Origin: an uncultured Bacteroidales bacterium | Lineage (GTDB): Bacteria > Bacteroidota > Bacteroidia > Bacteroidales > F082 | NCBI GenBank assembly: GCA_937902805.1 | Contig: CALEMB010000156.1 | Coordinates: 1 to 25,093, forward strand | Length of the DNA: 25,093 nucleotides | Direction of reading: 5' to 3' | Shown: piece by piece, positions 15,753-24,974 of the stretch | Position numbering within the stretch: the first letter of the stretch is position 1 | Layout of the letters: every line of letters starts with the position of its first letter | The notes under the pieces: model-generated | What the model was told of the DNA's origin: nothing | What the model saw: only the letters and a program-made list of their open reading frames with translations | Databases searched by the model: none | Translations under genes and position numbers: made by a program

Positions 15753-17264
15753 ATGAAAATCCATAAAATCTCATCGAAGGAACTGACCTTCAAACAGGTA
15801 AACGAAATACTCACCAAAGGCTACAAGCTGGAACTCAGCGCTGATGCCATCAAACGCATCCAAAAATGCCGCGACTACCTCGACAAGAAGATGGAGAACC
15901 CCGAGAAGCCCATCTACGGTGTCACCACCGGCTTCGGCTCCCTTTGCGACCACAGCATCTCGAAAGAGGATTTGAGCACCTTGCAGAAGAACCTCGTCAT
16001 GTCGCACGCCTGCGGCACTGGCGAGATGGTGCCTGAGGAAATCATCCGCCTCATGTTATTATTAAAGGTGCAAAGCCTCAGCTACGGCAATAGCGGCGTA
16101 CAAGTTGTGACCGTCCAGCGTCTCATCGACTTCTTCAACAACGACGTGTTGCCCGTGGTCTACAACCAAGGCTCGCTCGGTGCCTCTGGTGACTTGGCCC
16201 CTTTGGCCAACCTTATGCTGCCTCTGCTCGGTTTGGGCGAAGTGCATTATCAAGGCAAGATCGTCCCTGCTGAAAAAGTTCTGAAAAAGTTCAAATGGGA
16301 ACCCATCACCTTGCAGTCGAAAGAAGGTTTGGCCCTGCTCAACGGCACTCAGTTTATGAGCAGCTATGGCACCTATGTGTTGCTGAAAGCCTTCCGTCTC
16401 AGCTACCTCGCTGACCTCATCGGCACGGTGTCTTTGGAAGCCTTCGATGGCCGCATTGAACCTTTCTTCGACCAAGTACACCAAATCCGTCACCACAATG
16501 GACAAATCGTCACCGCCAAGCGTGTGCGTGAGTTCACTAAGGGCAGTGAACTGATTGTCAGGGAGAAGAAACACGTCCAAGACCCCTACTCCTTCCGATG
16601 CATGCCGCAGGTACATGGTGCCTCGAAGGACGCTATCGACTATGTAGCCTCCGTGTTCAGTGAAGAAATTAACGCCGTCACCGACAACCCGACCATCTTC
16701 CCCGACGAAGACTTGGTCATCAGTGCCGGCAACTTCCACGGCCAGCCTCTTGCCATCACCTTGGACTTTTTGGCCATCGCTATGGCTGAGTTGGGCAACA
16801 TCAGCGAGCGCCGTATCTATCAGTTGATTGGTGGCAAGCGCGGCCTGCCGTCCTTCCTCGTCGCCGAGCCTGGCCTTAACAGTGGCTTTATGATTCCGCA
16901 ATATGCCGCCGCCAGTATCGTCAGCCAGAGCAAGCAACTCTGCACCCCCGCCTCGGTCGACAGCATTGAGTCGTCGCAAGGGCAAGAAGACCATGTCAGC
17001 ATGGGTGCCAATGCCGCCACGAAGGCCCTGCGTGTGGCTGAAAACTTGGAGCGTGTGTTGGCTATAGAAATGTTCAACGCCACCCAAGCCCTTGAGTTCC
17101 GTCGCCCGCTGAAATCATCACCCATCATCGAGAAGTTCGTCGCCGCCTACCGCAAGGAGGTGGAATTCGTCCGCATCGACAAGGTGATGTACACCGAAAT
17201 CGCCAAATCGGTTGATTTTGTCAAAAATTATCCGTTGGATTTTGATGCTTTGAAAAACAAATAA
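15753..17264 (+). CDS. hutH: Histidine ammonia-lyase (HAL/PAL family)
   Basis: The 503-residue enzyme of the aromatic amino-acid ammonia-lyase family removes ammonia non-oxidatively. The MIO cofactor triad Ala144-Ser145-Gly146 lies in GSLGASGDLAPL. IYGVTTGFGSL holds the catalytic Tyr loop. The selectivity pair is Ser84-His85 (NLVMSHACGTGE), the combination of histidine lyases; tyrosine and phenylalanine lyases tend to have His-Leu or Phe-Leu. DPYSFRCMPQVHG and QEDHVSMGANAA are also intact. The product from histidine would be trans-urocanate. No hutU, hutI or formiminotransferase gene is nearby, which is unusual for a degradation pathway. No clear TAnnTTTG was seen; the start ATG follows an A/C-rich leader. 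Confidence 0.93.
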   Translation: MKIHKISSKELTFKQVNEILTKGYKLELSADAIKRIQKCRDYLDKKMENPEKPIYGVTTGFGSLCDHSISKEDLSTLQKNLVMSHACGTGEMVPEEIIRLMLLLKVQSLSYGNSGVQVVTVQRLIDFFNNDVLPVVYNQGSLGASGDLAPLANLMLPLLGLGEVHYQGKIVPAEKVLKKFKWEPITLQSKEGLALLNGTQFMSSYGTYVLLKAFRLSYLADLIGTVSLEAFDGRIEPFFDQVHQIRHHNGQIVTAKRVREFTKGSELIVREKKHVQDPYSFRCMPQVHGASKDAIDYVASVFSEEINAVTDNPTIFPDEDLVISAGNFHGQPLAITLDFLAIAMAELGNISERRIYQLIGGKRGLPSFLVAEPGLNSGFMIPQYAAASIVSQSKQLCTPASVDSIESSQGQEDHVSMGANAATKALRVAENLERVLAIEMFNATQALEFRRPLKSSPIIEKFVAAYRKEVEFVRIDKVMYTEIAKSVDFVKNYPLDFDALKNK

Positions 17265-17267
17265 AAC

Positions 17268-17297
17268 GTAGGGGCGGACCCATGGGTCCGCCCCTAC
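17268..17297. repeat. 30-bp perfect palindrome downstream of hutH
   Basis: The element is a perfect palindrome of half-site GTAGGGGCGGACCCA. It begins three bases after the hutH stop and ends 10 bases before the next gene. It is GC-rich and lacks a T-run. Repeats with GTAGGGGCG arms are dispersed in several bacterial phyla. Confidence 0.9.
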
Positions 17298-17307
17298 ATA
17301 TAACGAT

Positions 17308-17805
17308 ATGGAACCCTCCACCCAAAAACACCCCATTGGAATGACCATCTTGTTGGTGCTGTCTTTCCTCAACGCTTGCTGGAACATCCTCAGTTCCTTG
17401 GTCTCGTATTTCTTCATCCCCAGGCTGTCGACCATGCTCGAAAACGGACAATTCGAAGAGATGATAGCACCGTTTTCCGGGATGAACGAAGAGATGACCA
17501 AGATGATGACCGATGGCGCAACCTTGCTATCCCAGATCAACCCCAACTATTACCTTATATTAATGGTGTTGTTCATTGCATCGATGGTGGGTGTCGTCAA
17601 AATGTTCAAAGGCGACAAGCGTGGTCTCCATATCTATGCCATTGCCCAAATCTGCATGTTGATTAACGCCTCCGTGTTCCTCTACCCCTTGCAGAAGCCC
17701 TCGCCTTTTGTCTCCGACCTGCTTCTGACCGCCATCTTCATCCTGCTTTACCATTTGTATATCAAAAGAATGGAGATGCCCGAACAAACACAAGACCTTG
17801 AATGA
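17308..17805 (+). CDS. Unknown small membrane protein
   Basis: I do not recognise this 165-residue protein. It has four likely membrane segments: about residues 11-38 (MTILLVLSFLNACWNILSSL), 81-97 (LILMVLFIASMVGVVKM), 108-122, and 135-150 (LLLTAIFILLYHLYI). Between the first two lies a Met-rich amphipathic stretch (ENGQFEEMIAPFSGMNEEMT). The C-terminus is short and charged. The next gene starts inside its stop codon (ATGA), so the two are coupled. Distant similarity to DUF2569- or DUF4064-type four-helix proteins is possible, but I cannot support it. Confidence 0.75.
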   Translation: MEPSTQKHPIGMTILLVLSFLNACWNILSSLVSYFFIPRLSTMLENGQFEEMIAPFSGMNEEMTKMMTDGATLLSQINPNYYLILMVLFIASMVGVVKMFKGDKRGLHIYAIAQICMLINASVFLYPLQKPSPFVSDLLLTAIFILLYHLYIKRMEMPEQTQDLE

Positions 17806-18360
17806 CTATGGAACAGCCTGAGAGCAAGATATTCGACCTAAAGCCGAAACTCACCACGGCGATGAAGCTGGCGGCAAGTTTTGCCATCACCTACTACGGC
17901 CTGCTGCTCATCTACGAGGTGTTTACCTTGGTCTACAGCCGCTATTTCATTGATTCCTATTATTTTAACGAAGGCGACACTGGCGAAGGCACCCAAGAAT
18001 TGTTAATACAAATCGCCCAACTTGCTTTATCCGTCGTTCTGGTTTTCAGCCTAATACAGATTTTCAGAAAGAACGCGTATGGAAAAGCCCTTTTTGTGAC
18101 ATTCTCCATACTACTTATTGCCTTTCAGTTTTTCACTACGGGTCTTGTGCCTTTAGTGAAATATGCTCTTGAAGTGCTATTGGTCTTGATTATCGCTCCC
18201 ATCCGTGTGAAAAAGAAAATCAAGCTGAAAGACGGAAAACTCACTGTGGAAACAGTTGAGGAAACTTCTGAAGAAGAAAGTAAAGAAGAAGCGGCTGCTA
18301 TCAAAGAACAACCCGTTGAAATTCAGGAAACTAATAAAGAAACAAAGGATCTTCAAGAAA

Positions 18361-19625
<1,265 letters not shown>

Positions 19626-19629
<4 letters not shown>

Positions 19630-20453
19630 ATCTTCGAATAATCAATTTCAAAATTGTAATCTTTCGGGTGGCTGCACCGCAGGACGCAGTTCTCGCAACT
19701 CGAGAGTTCGCCACGCAAACGCCGTTTGATCATGTCGTCGATATGTTCGTGCAGCATTTCGTTGCCGATATGATTGCTGACTTCAGCGGCAAAGGCGTAC
19801 ATGAGCAAAATTCTCGCGTTCGCCTTGCTGATACCTCTTTGGCGCATATAGAACATGGCCTCTTGGTCGAGTTGGCCCGTGGAGGTGCCATGTGAGCATT
19901 TCACGTCGTCAGCATAAATCTCCAAGAACGGCTGGCTGTTGATTTTGGCCTTGGGCGTCAGGATGATATTGCTATTGTTTTGGTGGGCATCGGTCTTTTG
20001 GGCGTTGGGGGCCACATATACATGACCATTAAAGATGCCGGTGGCTTCGTCGTCCAATACACCCTTGAACTTCTCGTTGCTGGTGCAATGCGGCACATTG
20101 TGGTTCACCTTCAGGTAATTCTCCACATGCTGCGTCTTGTCGATGAGATAAAGCCCATAAATCTGAGTGTCAGCACCTTCGCCGTCAAGGTTGACCGTAT
20201 ATCTGTTGCGGATGTCGCCACCGTTGAAGGTGATGACCACGATTTTCAAGCGACTGTCAGCCAACTGCTTAACCTTGAACTCCCTTTGGATGGTAGCTTT
20301 GTTGTCGACATTTTGCAGCAGGTACAACTCAAGGCTGGAATTCTCATTGAGGACGATTTCAGAGACCTTCGGCTCTGCCGAGAGGTGCGCATCATCGTCA
20401 TACTCAATGATTTCGCGGCTTTGGTTGGCAGCTATGATGAGTTGGTTGTCCAT
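19626..20453 (-). CDS. sufD: Fe-S cluster assembly protein SufD, short form
   Basis: The 275-residue protein is the SufB-like partner in the SufBC2D scaffold. The right-handed beta-helix core is clear: IYGLYLIDKTQHVENYLKVN, SNEKFKGVLDD, GIFNGHVYVAPNAQKTDAHQ and LEIYADDVKCSHGTSTGQLD, with the conserved CSHG His. The C-terminal helices YMRQRGISKANARILLMYAF and RRLRGELSSCENC follow, ending with a Cys-rich tail. SufD is usually about 420-450 residues, so the N-terminal helical part is missing here. The ATG at 20453 lies two bases after the sufC stop, leaving no room for it. A TTG at 20459 is a weaker start. Confidence 0.9.
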
Positions 20454-20455
20454 AA

Positions 20456-21202
20456 TCAAAGTTCCTTAATCCATTCGTAGCCTTTTTCTTCGAGTTCGAG
20501 AGCGAGGGTCTTGCCACCCGTCTTGACGATGCGTCCGTCGTACATCACGTGGACAAAGTCGGGGACGATGTAGTCAAGCAAACGCTGATAGTGCGTGATG
20601 ACCACGAAGGCGTTCTCTGCACTATGCAACTGGTTGACACCATGCGCCACGATACGCAATGCATCGATGTCGAGACCCGAGTCAGTCTCGTCGAGAATAG
20701 CGAGGCTGGGCTCCAACATGGCCATCTGGAAGATTTCGTTCTTCTTCTTCTCGCCGCCAGAGTATCCTACGTTGACGAAGCGGTTCTGCAGTTTCTCGGT
20801 GATTTCCACCATAGCCTGCTTTTCCTTCATCATCTTCATGAACTCAACGGTGCTCATCGGTGGCAGACCTTGGTACTCGCGTTTCGAATTGACAGCGGTA
20901 CGCATGAAGTTCTGGATGCTCACTCCCGGAATTTCAACAGGATATTGGAAACTCAGGAAGATGCCTTCGTTGGCGCGGTCTTCGGGCGACATCCCGACGA
21001 TGTTCTTACCCTTATACCAAATCTCACCTTCGGTGATTTCGTAGCCCTCACGACCCGTGATGGCCGCTGCCAAAGTGCTCTTTCCCGTTCCGTTGGGACC
21101 CATGATGGCGTGGATTTCGCCTTCATTGACGCCTAAGTTCAATCCCTTCAGGATTTCCTTGCCTCCGATGGAGACGTGTAGGTTTTTGATGTTTAGTAAC
21201 AT
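20456..21202 (-). CDS. sufC: Fe-S cluster assembly ATPase SufC
   Basis: The 248-residue ABC-type ATPase drives the SufBCD scaffold. Walker A is GPNGTGKST (residues 35-43), the Q-loop region is FLSFQYPVEIPG, the ABC signature is YSGGEKKKNEI, Walker B is LAILDETDSGLD, and VITHYQRLL holds the switch His. It has no membrane segment, as expected for SufC. The length is normal. It lies between sufB and sufD; the 67-base gap to sufB holds a heptamer repeat. Confidence 0.97.
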   Translation of the reverse strand: MLLNIKNLHVSIGGKEILKGLNLGVNEGEIHAIMGPNGTGKSTLAAAITGREGYEITEGEIWYKGKNIVGMSPEDRANEGIFLSFQYPVEIPGVSIQNFMRTAVNSKREYQGLPPMSTVEFMKMMKEKQAMVEITEKLQNRFVNVGYSGGEKKKNEIFQMAMLEPSLAILDETDSGLDIDALRIVAHGVNQLHSAENAFVVITHYQRLLDYIVPDFVHVMYDGRIVKTGGKTLALELEEKGYEWIKEL

Positions 21203-21209
21203 ATTGGTT

Positions 21210-21250
21210 AATTGAGAATTGACAATTGAAAATTGAGAATTGAGAATTTA
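21210..21250. repeat. AATTGAG heptamer array between sufB and sufC
   Basis: Five tandem heptamers (AATTGAG, AATTGAC, AATTGAA, AATTGAG, AATTGAG) are followed by AATTTA. They occupy most of the sufB-sufC gap. The unit differs by one base from the AGTTGAG unit inside sufS. Confidence 0.92.
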
Positions 21251-21269
21251 TTGTTGATGTATATTTTGG

Positions 21270-22721
21270 TTAGCCGACGCTTCCCTCCAACGTAATGGAC
21301 AACAATTTCTGGGCTTCGACGGCGAATTCCATAGGTAGTTTGTTCAGCACGTCTTTGGCATAGCCGTTGACGATGAGGCCTATGGCCTTTTCCGTCGGGA
21401 TGCCGCGCTGCTGGCAGTAGAAGAGCTGGTCTTCAGATATTTTCGAGGTGGTGGCTTCGTGTTCGAGGATGCTCGATTCGTTGCCGCACTCTACATAAGG
21501 CCAAGTGTGGGCACCGCATTGGTCGCCTAATAATAAGGAGTCGCATTGCGAGTAGTTGCGTGCGTTTTCGGCTTTGGCAGCCACCCTCACCAGTCCGCGA
21601 TAGCCATTCTGGCTATGGCCGGCTGAGATGCCTTTTGAGATGATGGTACTCCGGGTGTTCTTGCCCAAGTGAATCATTTTGGTGCCCGTGTCGGCCTGCT
21701 GGTAGTTGTTGGTCACAGCAACGGAGTAGAACTCACCCACAGAATGGTCGCCCATCAGCACACAGCCTGGGTATTTCCATGTGATGGCAGAACCCGTCTC
21801 GACCTGCGTCCAAGAAATTTTGGAACGGTCGCCGCGACAAAGACCACGTTTGGTGACGAGGTTGTAGACGCCGCCTTTGCCGTCTTTGTCGCCAGGATAC
21901 CAGTTTTGTACCGTAGAGTATTTCACTTCAGCATCGGTCTCGGCAATAATCTCCACAATAGCGGCATGAAGTTGGTTCTCGTCGCGTTGGGGTGCTGTAC
22001 AGCCTTCCATGTAGCTCACATACGCGCCTTCGTCGGCCACGATGAGCGTGCGCTCAAACTGGCCTGTGTTGGCGGCGTTGATGCGGAAGTAAGTCGACAA
22101 CTCCAACGGGCAACGCACGCCCTTCGGGATATAGCAGAACGAGCCATCGCTGAAGACAGCCGAATTGAGGGCGGCAAAGAAATTATCGGTGTAGGGCACC
22201 ACCTTACCTAGGTATTTCTTCACCAAATCAGGGTGCTGCTTGACCGCCTCGCTGAACGACATGAAGATGACACCGTGTTTGGAGAGCGTCTCCTGAAAGG
22301 TTGTCTTCACAGAAGTGCTGTCCATCACCGCATCGACGGCCACACCCGAGAGTTTCTTCTGCTCGTCAAGGGAAATGCCTAGTTTGTCGAAAGTGGCCAG
22401 CAATTCAGGATCCACTTCATCGAGGCTCTGTTTTTGTTGCCGTTTGCGGGGGGCGGCATAGTAGATAATATCTTGATAGTCAATCTCGGGAAGGTCCAGA
22501 TGTGCCCAGTTGGGTTGTTTCAAGGTCTGCCAATGGCGGAAGGCCTTCAGGCGGAACTCCAACAGCCATTCCGGCTCCTCTTTCTTCTTGGAAATCAAGC
22601 GTATGATGTCCTCATTCAAGCCCTTCGGCACGAAATCGGTCTCAATGTCGGTCACAAAGCCGTATTCATAGTCCTTGCTTGTGACTTCGCTGATGATATT
22701 TTCGTTTGGATTTTTATCCAT
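21270..22721 (-). CDS. sufB: Fe-S cluster assembly protein SufB
   Basis: The 483-residue protein is the main scaffold subunit of SufBC2D, where new [Fe-S] clusters form. The N-terminal region EYGFVTDIETDFVPKGLNED and EPEWLLEFRLKAF are typical, as are VDAVMDSTSVKTTF and FSDGSFCYIPKGVRCPLELS. The core has YVSYMEGCTAPQRDENQLHA, SGHSQNGYRGLVRV and CDSLLLGDQCGAHTWPYVEC. Cys402 in GDQCGAHT probably corresponds to the sulfur-accepting Cys of E. coli SufB. The frame continues upstream to 22781, but those 20 residues (rich in R, S and V) come from a repeat, so MDKNPNEN at 22721 is preferred. It is the first gene of sufBCDS. Confidence 0.96.
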   Translation of the reverse strand: MDKNPNENIISEVTSKDYEYGFVTDIETDFVPKGLNEDIIRLISKKKEEPEWLLEFRLKAFRHWQTLKQPNWAHLDLPEIDYQDIIYYAAPRKRQQKQSLDEVDPELLATFDKLGISLDEQKKLSGVAVDAVMDSTSVKTTFQETLSKHGVIFMSFSEAVKQHPDLVKKYLGKVVPYTDNFFAALNSAVFSDGSFCYIPKGVRCPLELSTYFRINAANTGQFERTLIVADEGAYVSYMEGCTAPQRDENQLHAAIVEIIAETDAEVKYSTVQNWYPGDKDGKGGVYNLVTKRGLCRGDRSKISWTQVETGSAITWKYPGCVLMGDHSVGEFYSVAVTNNYQQADTGTKMIHLGKNTRSTIISKGISAGHSQNGYRGLVRVAAKAENARNYSQCDSLLLGDQCGAHTWPYVECGNESSILEHEATTSKISEDQLFYCQQRGIPTEKAIGLIVNGYAKDVLNKLPMEFAVEAQKLLSITLEGSVG

Positions 22722-22734
22722 TATAGTCAGTGTT

Positions 22735-22807
22735 TTGACGCGGGACACGGGACTGCGCGACACGGGCCAAGCCCGTCTCACGTCTCGTGTCTAAAAGTCT
22801 CGCGTCT
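22735..22807. repeat. Imperfect inverted repeat in the suf leader
   Basis: Left part GACGCGGGACACGGGACTG and right part CTCGTGTCTAAAAGTCTCGC form a long imperfect inverted repeat around GGGCCAAGCCC. The ACACGGGACT unit also occurs at 5857-5865. It lies in the untranslated leader of sufB. Confidence 0.75.
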
Positions 22808-22837
22808 TATTATTAAGAATGATTTCAAATTAGGCTG

Positions 22838-22845
22838 CAAAGATA
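22838..22845 (-). promoter_or_regulatory. -7 element of the sufBCDS operon
   Basis: On the minus strand this reads TATCTTTG, a full TAnnTTTG match, giving a leader of roughly 115 bases before sufB. No clear -33 TTTG was found. No Fe-S regulator site was recognised. Confidence 0.5.
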
Positions 22846-22997
22846 AGAAATAAAGCGGAGTGGGAGATCATTGCGCAACAATTTTTCAAATGGCCGAATT
22901 TCAACGGCAAAACAACGACACTTTGATTGTTTCTCAAATCATACGAAATATAAAATAAATAATTGATATACAATGTTATAAAAAATACACAATTCTT
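22846..22997. other. AT-rich spacer between the suf operon and the accessory end
   Basis: No gene seen. Base composition falls sharply compared with the suf operon, and A and T runs are common. It marks the change from core genes to the ATPase/PIN region. Confidence 0.6.
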
Positions 22998-23080
22998 AAA
23001 CTTTAGATTTTTCCAATCAAAACTTTAGATTTTTCCACTTAAAACTTTATATTTTTCCGCTCTAAACTTTAGATTTTTAC
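22998..23080 (+). promoter_or_regulatory. Four direct repeats of exact 22-bp period, putative operator array
   Basis: Copies of AAACTTTAGATTTTTCC start at 22998, 23020, 23042 and 23064. Copies 1 and 2 are identical, copy 3 has TATA for TAGA, and copy 4 ends in AC instead of CC. Five variable bases separate them (AATCA, ACTTA, GCTCT). The period is close to two helix turns, so a protein could bind all four on one face. The last copy abuts the -7 element of the ATPase gene. No other copy was seen in the window. Confidence 0.85.
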
Positions 23081-23088
23081 TATTTTTG
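23081..23088 (+). promoter_or_regulatory. -7 element of the DUF4143 ATPase gene
   Basis: TATTTTTG follows the last 22-bp repeat directly. The region where the -33 box should lie is taken up by repeats 3-4 and lacks TTTG, which suits control by a repeat-binding factor. Confidence 0.55.
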
Positions 23089-23108
23089 CTGCGGATTTCA
23101 CCTCAAAA

Positions 23109-23123
23109 ATGGTAAACCGATGA
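23109..23123 (+). other. Possible 4-codon leader ORF overlapping the ATPase start
   Basis: ATG-GTA-AAC-CGA-TGA (MVNR) ends in an ATGA overlap with the ATPase ATG at 23120. It could couple translation, or be chance. Confidence 0.25.
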
Positions 23124-24289
23124 TTCAGAGAACAGCAAAAGAGGCCCTTTTGAGGCTTGCTTCACAATTCGCCGTGATTGGGATTACGGGGCCACGACAA
23201 AGCGGAAAATCAACCCTTGCGAAGATGACTTTCCCCGAGAAACGATACGTTTCGTTTGATGACAAAACAATCCGTGAATTGGCCACCGCCAATCCAATAG
23301 ACTTTCTGCTGGCGTTTCCCGATGGAGCCATCATTGATGAGGCTCAAAAAGTGCCAGAGATTTTCGATGCGGTCAAATATCATGCCGACAAAGGCTGTTT
23401 CACGCCTGGCAAGTTCATCCTGACAGGTTCCAATCAGTTCAATCTGAAACAGAACATGACGGACTCCTTGGCTGGTCGCGCCGCTTTCTTAAAGTTGTTG
23501 CCATTCTCCATCGAAGAGTTAAAACAGGGTAACTTGTTGGACAACAATGTATATGAGGTGATTTTCAAAGGATGTTATCCTCCCCTGTACGACTCAGCGA
23601 AACACTTTGTACCCGACGATTGGTTCAACAGTTATATTGATACCTATCTTGATTTAGATGTGAAAAGCCAAATCAACTACAGCAACTTGTCGGTGTTCAA
23701 GAAATTCATCCAAATTTGCGCCACCTATAGCGGCCAAATGCTCTCAATGGACAGTATTGCACGTGGCATCGGCGTTTCTGCTCCGACCGTTAAGCAATGG
23801 CTTTCCATTTTGGAGTCGTCGTTTATCATCCACTTCTTGGAGCCTGACACCCAGAATCTTGGAAAGTCGTTGGTCAAATCGCCGAAGTTGTATTTTGTCG
23901 ATTCAGGCTTGCTATGCCATCTGCTGCGAATCGAGTCTGTTGAGGAGTTAATCCTTCATCCAAACAAGGGTGCCATTGTGGAGACTTTTGCCCTCGCCGA
24001 GTTGTTGAAAGGTCGCCTGAACCAAGGCAAACAGCCTAATCTGACTTATTATCGCGACCTGAAAGGCTTCGAGGTGGACACGATTGCCGATTGGAAACAC
24101 ACCTTTGCCATCGAAATCAAGAGCACCATTGAGGCGGAGCAAAACCTTTCGAAAAACACGCGTGATTATCTTGCGCTTCGCGGCGACGATGGTAGCCGAG
24201 GTGCAGTTTTCTATCTCGGCGACCTGACTTGCACCATCAATGGCATCGATTATGTGTCGTGGAAGGATTGGGGAAAGTACAATGGATAA
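23120..24289 (+). CDS. AAA ATPase with C-terminal DUF4143 (PD-(D/E)XK-like) domain
   Basis: A 389-residue protein of the AAA_14/DUF4143 family, common and often multi-copy in Bacteroidales, with no settled function. Walker A is GPRQSGKST (Lys30), Walker B is GAIIDEAQK (Asp73-Glu74), ILTGSNQF is a sensor-1-like strand and SLAGRAAFLKLLPFS follows. A winged-helix-like segment (MDSIARGIGVSAPTVKQWLS) precedes the DUF4143 domain. That domain has SPKLYFVDSGLL, GAIVETFALAELLK and the nuclease-like FEVDTIADW...IEIKS, with the E/D and E-x-K pattern of the PD-(D/E)XK fold. Length is full. It lies alone behind a 22-bp repeat array and converges on a toxin-antitoxin remnant. The N-terminal Met 23120 is the only reasonable start. 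Confidence 0.9.
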   Translation: MIQRTAKEALLRLASQFAVIGITGPRQSGKSTLAKMTFPEKRYVSFDDKTIRELATANPIDFLLAFPDGAIIDEAQKVPEIFDAVKYHADKGCFTPGKFILTGSNQFNLKQNMTDSLAGRAAFLKLLPFSIEELKQGNLLDNNVYEVIFKGCYPPLYDSAKHFVPDDWFNSYIDTYLDLDVKSQINYSNLSVFKKFIQICATYSGQMLSMDSIARGIGVSAPTVKQWLSILESSFIIHFLEPDTQNLGKSLVKSPKLYFVDSGLLCHLLRIESVEELILHPNKGAIVETFALAELLKGRLNQGKQPNLTYYRDLKGFEVDTIADWKHTFAIEIKSTIEAEQNLSKNTRDYLALRGDDGSRGAVFYLGDLTCTINGIDYVSWKDWGKYNG

Positions 24290-24366
24290 AAAAGGCTTCC
24301 TCAATGTTCCTTCCAGATTTATGTGGCGCATTCTCAAAATAATTTGAACAGCCTCTTATTTTATGC

Positions 24367-24645
24367 TTATTTGATTCTCTGTTTAATAGTTCCAAAATAG
24401 CGCGGATCGAGTTTCCTTATCTTTGTGAAACAAGAAAAATCGCTGACGTTGTTTGTCATTATTGCTTCACAACCAACCTTTTGGCAAAGGACATAATGAA
24501 CACTGTCTTCAAGATCCTTATTGCTTTCCTTCATACCATCATCAATATCGGCTTCAGTGAGGTCAAGCACGGTAATACGTTTCTTTAGTTCGGATATTGC
24601 GCGACCCGTTTTCACATAGTCGTATGGTTTACGGCCATTAGTCAT
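24367..24645 (-). pseudogene. PIN-domain toxin, N-terminal half missing
   Basis: The 92-residue frame matches the second half of VapC-type PIN nucleases. VLDLTEADIDDGMKESNKDLEDSVHYV holds the central acidic cluster, and CEAIMTNNVSDFS the last Asp loop, followed by IRKLDPRYF. The usual first strand with DTN and the mid-domain Glu are absent, so the four-acid metal site cannot form. The start ATG overlaps the stop of the upstream small gene (ATGA), which gives normal toxin-antitoxin coupling. Either an internal deletion joined the start to the second half, or it is a reduced but expressed form. Full PIN toxins are about 130-140 residues. Confidence 0.7.
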
Positions 24646-24830
24646 CAGTTCAGTACAAGTTTGTCAAACTGTTTCCGCTCAGTTGCTGTCAACACATCAA
24701 GGTTGGCTATGATGAAATCTTCTTCAGCTGCACGCACAATGGCTTGATGTGTAGTGTTTGTTTTTTTGAGCAAAAGCTTAAGCAACTCTTCTGTCTGTTT
24801 TTTGACCAGTGATTTTTCTTTGGCTGTCAT
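24645..24830 (-). CDS. Small antitoxin-like protein upstream of the PIN gene
   Basis: The 61-residue charged protein starts MTAKEKSLVKKQTEELLKLL and ends LTATERKQFDKLVLN. It is mostly predicted alpha-helix. I do not recognise a named family. Its position, small size and ATGA overlap with the PIN gene suggest an antitoxin. The frame extends upstream to 24956, but that part crosses the promoter element at 24856-24863, so the ATG at 24830 is chosen. Confidence 0.65.
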   Translation of the reverse strand: MTAKEKSLVKKQTEELLKLLLKKTNTTHQAIVRAAEEDFIIANLDVLTATERKQFDKLVLN

Positions 24831-24855
24831 GATGTTGTTCGTATTATTCCGTCTG

Positions 24856-24863
24856 CAAAAATA
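24856..24863 (-). promoter_or_regulatory. -7 element of the antitoxin/PIN pair
   Basis: On the minus strand this reads TATTTTTG, matching TAnnTTTG, about 25 bases before the ATG at 24830. No -33 TTTG was found at the right distance. Confidence 0.5.
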
Positions 24864-24952
24864 AACATATTTTGGAACATCACCATTTTTTTGCGAAACA
24901 ATTCCAAGTCCAAGAGCACAAAGCCCCGCCAAAACTCCAGCAGCCGGCAGGA

Positions 24953-24974
24953 ACAAGAGGGCATACCCTCTTGT
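24953..24974. repeat. 22-bp inverted repeat, 9-bp arms
   Basis: ACAAGAGGG and CCCTCTTGT with a 4-base loop CATA. No T-run follows on either strand. It lies in the terminal 230 bases (24864-25093) in which I see no convincing gene, though a minus-strand frame there is open; see findings. Confidence 0.7.

Noticed and set aside
16062..17087. 341-codon open frame antisense to hutH
   Set aside because: It is a shadow of hutH with no recognisable domain.
22722..22781. N-terminal extension of SufB
   Set aside because: The 20 residues are encoded by an inverted repeat and not conserved in SufB.
22998..23080. CRISPR array
   Set aside because: The repeats are 17 bp with 5-bp spacers; far too short for CRISPR, and no cas genes are present.
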